Of a stretch of DNA of 64,000 nt, positions 10,153 through 20,759 are shown one piece after another. Each line of letters opens with the position of its first letter. Position 1 is the stretch's first letter. The translations under genes were made by a program, and so were the position numbers. Origin of the DNA: Hymenolepis diminuta. Lineage: Eukaryota; Platyhelminthes; Cestoda; Cyclophyllidea; Hymenolepididae. The notes below the pieces were generated by a model that ran no database searches, was not told the origin of the DNA, and was given only the letters and a program-made list of their open reading frames with translations. The stretch spans positions 3,149,430 to 3,213,429 of the forward strand of contig CAADRB010000003.1 in NCBI GenBank assembly GCA_900708905.1, read 5' to 3'.

Positions 10153-13100
10153 CTATGTCGCAGCACGATTTTGCTGTGAATTATACATCCTAAAAAAAGA
10201 GAAATGTGCATAGACCGTCAGTTTGGAGATTAGCAAGAACAAAACCATTGAGAGAGGGAACAAACCAATCGGCTTCCACCAAGAGTCTTTGGAAGACTTG
10301 TTCTCGCCCATTGATCTTCATGATTCCGTCGCGTAGCCAGAAACGCCACCTGCTGCGGGCCCGTGTGAACTAAAATCAGTCAAAAATCTAACTTAGGAAG
10401 ATCACTAAAATTATAAGAGAAGAGTCCTAAGCTTAAGTTAGAGTTAATTTAACCTCAAGTAGGTGAGCTTACTCGTTCATATTGACAGACAACGAGATCT
10501 TCCGAGCGAAAGATGAGATCGGCGTCTTCATCGCTAACGTCGTCCTCGGAGTTAAGCGGTTTGTCCTCTTCCTCTTCCTCGCCCTCGGCCCCGTCCTCTG
10601 GTTCCTCAGGTGGAGGCGGCAACTCCTCATCCTCCAATTTGGTCTCTGGAGACCGGTCGGGAATGTGCTCATCTTCATGACCACCTCCTCGAAGAGGCTT
10701 CTTCTGCTTCCTTCGAGACGTCTTCGTTACCACCGTTTCTGCAGTTGCTTCCATTCTATCAATGATAATAAATTAAATTCGCTCTAATTCAAGTGTCTCA
10801 TTCTTGTCAAATTCATTCAATTCCATAAGGAGAAATTGGTGATTTATTACCGAATTAATCGCATATTGTTCACTATTGAGCATAAATAAGCAATATTTAC
10901 TTCGACACATTAAATCCCGCCATGCAAGCATTTACTCCATTGTGTTTGACATTAGTCAGTATGATAACCCGTTCATCTCATTCCATTTCATACTCCACTT
11001 GTCACCTATGCGTCATTGGCGTGTGATCACAATCCTACTGACCGAATTGGCTTCATCCCATTTCCTTTGCTAATCCTGTATGACGTTCATGAATCCCCAT
11101 GCTTTTAAAATACCATCAATACACCTCCGCGTTGAGCCCCACATAATTCATACATTCCAACAGTGTAATTCCTGCATTAAAAACATTCGAGATGTTGCCC
11201 AATTCTTCGGACTCCTATTCCATTTAATTCATTGGTACTGTAATAACAGTGTCATTGCTAGGCAGGGTTTAACGGTTTGTGTTTAATATGCCTTCGGAAA
11301 TAATTCAAACTTGTCGTGCATCCCTCTCCTCTATTCACTTTCTTTGCAGATGAAAAGCACATCGGAAACCCTCTCCGCCTCCCATCACTGGGGCACTGAC
11401 CTTGAAGTCATAAAATATTCTCACAAGAGTGAAAAACAAGACAAACAAAAATCAGAGTGGTAGGGTAAATGCGATCCACAAAGCATCCTACCTTTGCTAT
11501 GATTCTCTCATTTCTAACTATACTGCCCTTACGACAACCAGTGTAATAAAGTGATCAAAAGAAATATGAAATCGATAGGAGAAACGTTGCTAATGAATTG
11601 GTTTCTCCATCAATATTACCACGCTCATTTGCACAAGAATATAAGATATTCACATGCACCTAAGATGCCTTAATGGGGAGCCATTTGGCATATAAGGAAT
11701 GTCGAGTTTATTAAGTTACATACTTTAAAGAAACCAAACTGGGACTGTTTTCAATGCCCTAAACAGATTTGCTGAATTTTTCAGGATCTTCACACCAAAG
11801 ACTGAATCCACGGCTGAGAAAACAAAGTGAAAGAGAAGGAAAATAGTGGTTAAATACAAACCACCAAATTCCTTCCCATAATTTCACTGATAAACAACCC
11901 GCCAATACGTAGAGAAATATAAAAATAAATTACTTACCTCAAAACAAATCGATTTTAAGTAAACTAACTGATTATAGCGATATACAAATAACAAATATGT
12001 AAATTCAAATGATAAAGATGTCTTGCTGGTTCAGTATGTGCCGGAACTCGAAATCTACAATCTAGTCCACATTTCAAAACCTATTAACTTGAAAAGGTGG
12101 GATATACATCTTTCTGTACGATTCTTAATAAGTGTTAACATTTAAATTCTGCTGATGACTAAATATAGCTGCATGCGTAAATACAAAATGCGGGGGAAAC
12201 AACACTTCTCACCTTTTAGGACAGAAATTAGAACAAATTCGAACACCTTTAAAGAGCTATTTCCACCTACGCTTTTTCTAGATAGGTGTATAACTTGTTG
12301 GATTCTTTGATAGAAGTCATCGACGCCAAAAGTATCTGCCCATCATGGAACTTAGAGAAGACACTATGAAAACTAAGAGGTATTTCTATCTGAAATAGCA
12401 GTTTTCTGGTGCGAATTTTCGCCATGTATCCACGGCTTGCATCAATTTAATAATTTTAACCCAATAACCTCAATACACATCTTTCACCTGGAATTCGAAA
12501 ATCACAACCCAGCAGCTCACTTAGCATAGAAATGAAGCAAAAGCGACTTACCCTAGCTGATCTGGATCGAAATCATCCGGATCGGATATCACATCAGCAT
12601 CAGAATCCTCGTGACCAAAACTCTCCTGGAGAGAGAGGAAACGCGCCCGTTTCTCACCCATGGTACCACCCAAGGTTGTAGTGGCATCACCGACACAACG
12701 CTTTCCAACAGTTATGGCCGGTGTGTCTCCGCCTGGCGTGGTCAATGGGTGGGGAGTTGGAGGGACCATACCCTCATCATCGTCATCAGAATCGTCTCCG
12801 CCACCCACAGCACCGGTGGCGGATGTCTGTCGGGTGGGAGTTTCAGAAAGAAATTGACGTTGAGGTGTTGGAGTGGGATGAGCCGGAATGAGGCTCATAG
12901 GTCCAGAACGAAGGAGAGGTGTTTCAACCGAATAGGGCTCCAAAACTTCTGCCTCTTCCTCGTCACTGAAATCGCTTACACCGTCTCCCGCTCCATCTAC
13001 TTGTGACTACAAAACGAAGAAACAGAGAGGACGTGTTGGCATCAATTTCGACAATTACCTCAAAGGAATCTGGACCTCCTAAGTTCTCCTGTAAGACCAG

Positions 13101-14348
13101 AAGGCACCCTCATATGGCTTATTTATCTATGAAACCTTTGAGAGACCGCTACGAAGTTGTCTAAAAAAAACCCCACCAGAGGAATTATCTCCAGGACGTT
13201 AAAGTTATTAGACGCCTGCTCTACTTCCTGTCTTTTGGGCTTTGTAGTCACCGAGTGACAAGAAATCAGATAAAGCGAGAACATAGAAAGTGTTTTGAAC
13301 TTCCAATTAGGAGAATAAGTGACACCGAACAGCCTCGTGTCTTAAAAAAGAGCTGTTACCTCTATTATGAGAAATCAACAGATCATTAGCACTGTTTAGA
13401 CAAATTTAATAAAAAATATTACGCACTCTAGTGAAATTTTGTTGCTGTTGGTGCGGCTGTGTTTGAATAACCGTCTGTGGACGAAGTTGAAAAGGCATCA
13501 TTAAGGGCTGGCTCAACTGAACAAATTGAATATTTTGACCTAAAAAGAAAATAAAATTTGAGGTAATAAAATATCAAAAGTCTACAAAGTTTCACACCAA
13601 GATGAAAACCTGACACTATACAAAATTAGTGAAACACATAAGTTACCCGAAGAAGGTCGAACCAAACGAATGATATCTTAAAAATAAAAAAAAGGGGAAT
13701 TGAGTATCAAGAAAACGAACCCTGAAAAGCAGCCATGCCGTTGACCCCAGCCAAAGTTGGTTGCCCAATAATGGCGGCTTGTTGTCCTGGAGCATTTGGC
13801 TGCGGTCTAAAAGCGATGTTCGCAAAGGCAGCCTGAGGATTAGTAGACTGTGTGTTAAGAGCAGAAGCTAAAACTATTGCTGGCCTTTGCTGTTGACTAG
13901 GAGACATGACTAAACCTGTTTGTTGATTCGTACTTGTTGCAACTGGTACCGCAGGCAAAGGAGCATTTGGACGCGCTATTGGGGCTAAATTTCTCAAGCT
14001 TCCAGGAACTGGAAGTTGGAGTGGCATTCGAGCGATTGGAACTGGAGCAACAGGATTCATCTGCGGACCTAGAACACGAGCATAATGAGAAGCTGGCTGA
14101 GCTGCAGGTTCTGGATCTGTCACATGTGTCTCGGCAAATTTACTGATCCACAACTACAAATAGTGTCACGTAAATTAGGCGAACAATACAGTTACTTTTT
14201 TAAGCTGCTCAAGAACGTCTAAATCAACGCCATCTTGTAGAAATGCTTCCTTAACTCCTTCAATAACATCATCAATGACTTTATTATAAAAAGCAGCCTA
14301 AAGAAATAAATAAATAACATGAAACAGCAAACACACGATCTCCGACAT
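10153..14348 (-). CDS. GTF2A1: Transcription initiation factor IIA alpha/beta precursor
   Basis: Large subunit of TFIIA, which stabilises TBP on promoter DNA in the nucleus. Proposed exons on the minus strand: 14348-14337, 14297-14196, 14153-13721, 13539-13427, 13006-12552, 10755-10473, 10369-10266 and 10189-10153. All are joined in phase, giving 512 residues. The N-terminal four-helix-bundle region is in exon 2 (AAFYNKVIDDVIEG, then FLQDGVDLDVLEQL). A Gln/Pro-rich linker follows. Exon 5 opens with SQVDGAGD, matching the Taspase-1 site that splits TFIIA into alpha and beta. The conserved acidic PLNSEDDVSDEDADL stretch and the beta-barrel end (VVCQYER, then RWRFWLRDGIMKINGRE) close the protein. 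The first exon (four codons, MSEI) and the last join are the least certain. If the last 75-nt intron is not removed, the protein instead ends at 10190 with a longer hydrophobic tail. The linker after the cleavage site is much longer than in human. Confidence 0.92.
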
Positions 14349-14736
14349 TCCGACCGAAACCGCAGTAAAGCGCTACGAGATCCTTTGAATACAAAAACGT
14401 TAAGGTCATTAAAATTTGGATATTTTAAAAACAACAATCGTTCCATTGCAAAGCAGTCATTTAATTTAAATAAGAAATAAATTTTTAAAAATAATATTGT
14501 GACAATTTATACATTTTTTTAGTTGATAATGTAAAAAATTAATAAGTGTCCTATTGCAGAAAAAAGAAACAGAATTTATACAGCATTATGCATAAACTAA
14601 TTTTGTTAAAAAATTTATGTTTTTTCTGTAAAATGGCAATTGGTTTTCTGGCTGCACTTATTTATATCTGTGAAAAAGCGCGTGGTTTGAATTTTTAATG
14701 GTCAAGTATTCATTATGTAGGTTTCGAGATTATATA
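14349..14736. promoter_or_regulatory. Shared head-to-head promoter region
   Basis: Only 388 bp separate the start codons of minus-strand GTF2A1 and the plus-strand SANTA-domain gene, so the promoters of both must lie here or overlap. The sequence is very AT-rich with T and A runs. No canonical TATA pair can be assigned with confidence. That it acts as a bidirectional promoter is inference from spacing. Confidence 0.45.
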
Positions 14737-17700
14737 ATGTCTTTTAGGCAACCTAATCAGCAGTTTACGTCATTTCCGTGGCCAATAAGTGAGTCCTTTT
14801 TTAAATTTGACATTTTTTAGATTTTCAATCTAACACGCCTGTAAATCAATGGCCAGTCCCTCCAAATTTTTCCTACTATCTTGGTCATCCATCAACGCAT
14901 CCTCAATTGCCATATCCTCTCCAAAATCCTTATAACTTTCCTGCTCAACCGCACACTACTGCTTCTTTGGTACCTCACAATATTCCAAATGAGGAACGCG
15001 CCTCTGCGCACACTCTCCCTGCTCCCCCAGAAAAAGATCCGAGTGATGTAAATTCACCAAACTCAGATATTATAACAAACTTAAAAGAATGGGTCATCGT
15101 TGACTTAGAAGAGGATGGGACGTTTAGAATTGCAGGGCATCACCTGGAATCCGGTCGACTCCATTCATCTGAAAAGATCGTTTTCGTAAATAATCAGGGG
15201 AATCTCACATCAGATGGACAGCAAACTTTTCTTTTGCATGGACCTATTGCCTGGAGGTTATATGAAGTTCAATTTCCTGGTCTTAAAGTTAGTCCCAATT
15301 CCCAGCTCAAACAAGCTTTCTCCAATGGATTCCCTAAAAGTGATCGAAAGCGATGGATTTCCAAATTATTCGACTTTCTGGAGCAGATGTCATCTAAAGC
15401 ATCTCCACAAAATGTAAGATTTGATTTTGATTCACCTATTATCAGGCTGTTAATGGTCATCGTATGTCTCCACCTACTTCGGCGTCTCTTTCTCTAATTC
15501 AAAGAAATACCAGTGACACCTATAAAAGGCGTTGGTCTAATGATTTATCATGTGTTGACGAAAATGAAACGATTCCGAGTATCACAATGTTAGAAGAGGG
15601 AAATCAGCAGCAGCAGGATGATGAATCTTCGTCCAATGAATCTGAGGAGTTTCGGACGAAAAGTCGTCGGTGTCGAGTTAGACAGCGACTATATCCCAAA
15701 TTTGTTGATATAGGTGTTCAGACGCTGCCCCAAAAGCCTCCTGAAAGACCCAAAATGGTCTCAAGGTCGACGTCGACTCGCAATGAGCGCCAGCCGTCTC
15801 CGATTACTGACTGGATGCGTAGTGGATGTCGAGTAATTGATGCCATTTATTAGAAAAATGAAAGTTATTATTAATTTAATTATTTATGTTGCATTTCAAA
15901 TGTAATTGGATATACCTGTTTCTTCAGATAACGCCGATTATTTTTCTCCTTATCTCTCTCTTGTCCACACTCTACCATCTCTTCAAACGTATAGAGTTTT
16001 TACTAGTAGGGCTGTGTTTTGTGGTAATAGCAGTCTGTCAAACAACTGTGCGTAAAGATAACCAATTGCAGAAGCAGTAAATCTAACTGTCCTAGATCTT
16101 GAGTGTGGTGACCTAAATACACATCCATCAAATAGTTTGACCAGCTGACCAAGCCAAGTAAAGGATGCGTATTTCTACTCGTTAAACTTCATCTTCTCTT
16201 TATGCTCTAGAATTTTTGACTTTCATTTCCGTGTATTGAAATTAAGCGCATGGAAAATGTGCAATAGCCGCCCTAGACACTAAGAAGCATACATCTTGGA
16301 GTCTCTTCGATCAGTTTCTCGGCCATTAAGTTCCCGATAACTTCTTAACACCTTCAATTGTCTTCTAGTTGGACAGAATCCTACGAGAAGCCTACCCCGA
16401 GGAGTCAACTCAATACGATAGCACTGAGAGTCCTCTTGCTAATGATGAAATGGGTCCTTCATCCTCCAGTCGATTTACCAATCGCCCTTCTACTCGGGAA
16501 GCCTCCTCGAATTCCAAATCCTCCCATCATCAAGTAAGGTATTTTTCAAGATGATCATTGGGGAATAAGCAGTTGCAGTCCGAAATCTGCCAAACTCCTT
16601 GTTATATCACGGTAGATTAGGGAGTTTCTTGTTCAATTTTCTTAGTGTATGCGAATGGTAGTATATATCCGTCCATTCCTGTTTCGATGAGCTCTCTTTT
16701 TAATCCAATTCTCATTAAGGATCATTATTGTCCAAAGTAGGGAGGATATCCGAATGTAGAAAACAGTAAACGAGTCCGTTTTGGTATAAATGAAAGAAGG
16801 GGGTCAATAATGAGTAGGCAAGACCTTTCTTGATTTATGGATCATTGCGTTGTCCATATTTTTGCAAAGGAAGATTTGACCTTGCAAGTCCTAATCTTCA
16901 GTCTCCATCAATCGAATTCCATGTTCATTATTGAAGTCATATTAACGATATTTAGAGCCTGTTGGTCGTGGTTGGACATGTCAGCTCGATTTGTTTGTAT
17001 TTTTACAGCCGAGAGCAGGAAGATGAGACTTGCGATGGCATTTTTCATCAATAATAGTGTTTCTTCATTCCAAAGTTCCTTGTTGAATATGATGCGCAAG
17101 TTTCAGGGTCTTTTTTTCATGAAGATTTTAACATTTCGAATACATCACAATCCAAAATTTATCCATCTCTTTCTTAACTAATCGTGTCACTTGGAAATGT
17201 TAAACAGAACTCCCTTTTGTTCTTTAGTTCCATGGACTGAGTTTAAATTATGTTTTGGAAGTTTTTTTATCTTAAATTGACCCCCGTCACTAATTGCGCA
17301 CATGTCACACTTGATCTCGAGTTTGACTACCTTGTAAATTTCAAGTTTTAATTTGCACTTTTATGTTATTTTAAATCTAATTGTCTTCCCGCAGGCACCT
17401 CGAAAGAGTCTTAGATTGGTCCATCCCTCAAATACTGAAGAGAGTTCCAAAAAGAAGTCCTCGGCAGCAACAAGAAGCTCTCACATCAAGTCGAAACCAA
17501 TGACTGTATTATCGAATTCTTCCTCTTCTATATCAAATATCAGCTCTGCTTACTTGAAAGGAACCTTTCCACAATATCAACAGTTTGAAATTATCAAGGA
17601 GATGAAGGCCATCTCTAAGCTTGATGACAAACATACTCTCATCACTCAAAACGGTTAGCCGTCTTTTTTCAATTCATCTTTTACCTCCATTTATTTACAA

Positions 17701-19305
17701 AGAAGTGTTGAATGCGTATAGATCCTATGACTGAAGTCAGTAGTAATCATGTGCTCGTTAAGGTTAGTTGTCAGCTCCTTCCAGAATTTCTCCGCAAAAG
17801 TCTCTCGAGAGATGAATGCCATTCATATTTATGAGTTCATTTTACTTGTAATAACGTAAAGGAGGGTCATCTCGCTATTCTATCACGAATTCCTTTGATA
17901 TCAGACTTCATTGCTTTGGAAAAACAGATCTGAATTTATCGGATTTTTGCCATGATTAGCTGATTTCCTCAAGGACTTCCTTGGGATTTTGATTACTTTG
18001 TCTTAGACAATGATCTCTTGCAAGCTTTACAGTTCCTATTGGTGTCCGGTGACTCGAAATAAGTCTGAATGTAAGATAAGAACCAACATCCCGAAATCGA
18101 ACTCTTCAGTGTTTTGTGGGCAGAGCGGGGCAAATCTTTGAGGGAGAGAAATCTGCGGAATGCAGCTCTTATTTCTCTTAGCTCAAGTGGTATTTTTTAT
18201 ACTAGAAGTCAAACTAGCATTCATGCATATCTTTGCGTATCTAATTTTAAGTTGTCAAAAGCCGTATTAAGTAACCTGAAAGAAGCCAGAATCTGACATT
18301 TCCATTTTCCCAAACAGGAATAATTTCATATGGCCTAAAAAGGTCTGTTGATGTTTGTATGACAGATACCATTTACACATAAAGGTGCAGTTACCAGATA
18401 GGAAAGAAGGTAAAGTATGTCTTTCTCGAAAAGTAAGGATATCTCTGGAGCTTCAGTTGCTTCATTTTTAGTAATGCTGGTCGCTGTCTCATCAGGTATA
18501 GTTCAGATATGTTTTTTCCCCACGTCAAAGTAATGTAGCTCTACAACTTGCAACCATGACAGAGAAGAAAGGAGTTTTTAGGCAGTAAAAGAGAGAATTA
18601 AGATAGAGAAAAAAGAAGTAGAATCCTACTTAATCTATCGCCAGATTCACCATCTTAATGGTTTCTCTTTTCGAAGTTTGATCAGATCTTTGTGACATGA
18701 TTTCGTAGCACCAATCTCTGTCAGACAAGGGGTACTCTGATTGCCATATTTTTTTGGATTTGTGGTAATCAATCCGTCAGTGTCTCCTCATCTCGCTTTC
18801 AGTTTTGGTTGGTGTTTAATACTGCGAGGAATAGGGTTCATCGTCCGAATTCCGCCTTCTCAAGGAGCCTGAAGTTGCCTTAATCAGTTCTCTGAGTGTT
18901 CATGTTTGAAGGTATTCAATTATGGTGGATGGGATTTCAACACTTCTTCTCTGTGAAGACTTCCATCCAGATAACGTTTCTCAAGGGGACCTTTGTGCTT
19001 GAACTTATACATTCATTTCTCTTTAACTGTGTAAGCCTAACATCATCTGCCGGGTAGTAATGTAATGAATAGTCTTTTACCTGTTGCCATCCACCTTACG
19101 ATAGACATCTATTTTAGGAATTATGGACGTTCGGGATCTTAGACGGACGCGCTCGGGTCGACTCAGCATTCCAACACGGGACACTTGGCACCGACAGAAA
19201 ATTGTCTGCAAGGGAAATGACATATCCGTTGCTCATGGAGAATTTGGAAAGGTGAGAGCTACTACTCTTTTCCCGTTAAGTAGTAAATACACACGATTTA
19301 TCTAA
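14737..19305 (+). CDS. KNL2: KNL2/M18BP1-like centromere protein (SANTA domain, CENPC-like motif)
   Basis: Proposed exons: 14737-14788, 14821-15413, 15446-15832, 16369-16533, 17395-17653 and 19118-19305, giving 547 residues in one phase-consistent frame. The first two introns are 32 nt each. Residues about 105-206 form a SANTA domain: it opens at LKEWVIVDL and keeps LHSSEKIVFV, TFLLHGPI, the FPGL turn and the closing FSNGFPKSDRKRW. Residues 216-485 are low-complexity, Ser/Arg/Gln-rich linker. Exon 6 carries LRRTRSGRLSIPTRDTW (493-509), which resembles the CENPC motif RRTKRTRLKPLEYW with a two-residue insertion. SANTA plus a CENPC-type motif is the known architecture of KNL2 (M18BP1), which recruits the Mis18 machinery and new CENP-A to centromeres. 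No SANT/Myb domain was seen. The end is uncertain: a GTGAGA donor at 19252 could extend the gene. Read without splicing at 15833, the frame stops at 15853 and gives 350 residues. Confidence 0.72.
15833..16368 (+). other. KNL2-like intron 3 (535 nt)
   Basis: Starts GTAATT and ends TCTTCTAG. It contains the in-frame TAG at 15851-15853 that would truncate the protein if the intron were kept. No other gene was seen in it. Confidence 0.55.
16534..17394 (+). other. KNL2-like intron 4 (861 nt)
   Basis: Starts GTAAGG and ends TTCCCGCAG. Open frames inside have no recognisable content. Confidence 0.55.
17654..19117 (+). other. KNL2-like intron 5 (1464 nt)
   Basis: Starts GTTAGC and ends ATTTTAG. Nothing gene-like was seen inside. 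An additional small exon cannot be excluded by eye. Confidence 0.5.
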
Positions 19306-20759
19306 ACGGCATATTTTTTTTAGTACTTCTCCAGTCTAATTGATGAGTAATCATCTGCATGTAAATATATTTATCACCAAAGTCATCCCCACGCAATGCA
19401 GTGCAATGCAATGCAATTTGTTTGTATACAATTGACAATGTGCAAATGTTTTCTTTCGTGGCGTTGCGTTTGAATGTGTTGTCTGTCTTTTGGGAGGCTG
19501 GAGTTAGTGCAAAAAGAACTGGTTTGCTATGCAAATTTTCATCATTGTTTGAAAGAATAACTGCTAACTGTAGATATTTTCACGCCTTCTTGAACAATTT
19601 GAAATAAATTGATGAAAAGAAATCCTTGTGAGTACTAAGCATCTCAAGAACCCTTGAATATGGCAAAGAAATTTCACTGCGCCTAAGTCACATTTAATTA
19701 GAAGTTGTGTGAACTTAACCATCTTGTACAGTGTTGGATCAGAGAGGTCAAATCAGCTCAGTTAAGCCGATGGTTTGTCTATTAATACAATCGATTAGTA
19801 TGATTTGGACAAGAGTTGAATCGCCTTCAATATTACATTTTTGAGGATCGCGAAATTTGAATTCAACGATTTCCGCATAAGTTGCAATCCGCGCCGGTTT
19901 TACTTAAAGCCTTCATAAGCTGGCCACTTGGGAATGTTCCGTCCAGCCAAAGATAAGTTATGAAGTCGTCCGTAAGAGAGTAACAGATATCGGTCTCCAG
20001 GCCGTTCGTTAACTCACGTCCCACAAACCAATTTACACTCCTTTTCACAAGTGGTAAAGTAATTCGCTAACGTACGCCTGAACATAAGGTAGGCCGCAGA
20101 TAACCCAGCTTAGTATAAACACCGAGAACATTCAGAGGTGGAATATTCTGGAACCGGGCTGGAATCAATTAGAGGAACTAAGGTATCTTCGCGTGGGTAT
20201 ATGGCACCGCTGAGCTCTGAACACTACGTATTTCTGTGTAGACACGTGGAAAACAATCACACAAAAGCAATAAAAGTGAATGTATGTGTTTTGATCCTTT
20301 TTAGGCACCCTACGGCTATTGATGCGTACAATAGACCTCATTAAATGAACAGATCCTCACTGGCGTCTAGTCAACACTACTCAAATAGCATAAGTAGCAT
20401 TAGCAGTTGCTGATTATCGGGAGAGTCCGCCTCTCACTGGAATAAGTAACTAATCGAGAGCGAGTCCTTGGGTTTGTCTTATGGTGGAGTATTAGCAGGA
20501 TCCATATTAACTCATAGTTAATAAGAGGTTTAATTCAATAACTTAAATGCTTTTATTCAGAAAGCCTAAAGAGATAGGTAGATTGATAGATAGATAGATA
20601 GTGTGCGTATATGTACAGTCGAAAGAAAGAGGAGAGTTTGAAGGGGTAGAAAAAGAGATATAAAATATCACATAAGGTAGACGGTTGCTACTGATAGTAA
20701 TATTGTTATGGTAAAGACTGTACAGAGAAAGAGATAAGGTATTGCTTTTTTTCCCTTTA
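19306..20759. other. Intergenic DNA between KNL2-like gene and RAP2
   Basis: The two genes converge here. An imperfect TGCAATGCAAT run lies near 19395-19419 and a GATA tetranucleotide run near 20585-20600. No gene seen. Confidence 0.5.

Noticed and set aside
10482..10787. 101-codon plus-strand frame
   Set aside because: Antisense shadow of the acidic TFIIA exon.
15464..15853. A separate 129-residue gene starting at 15464
   Set aside because: The frame is continuous with the SANTA exon across a 32-nt intron, and the ATG is internal.
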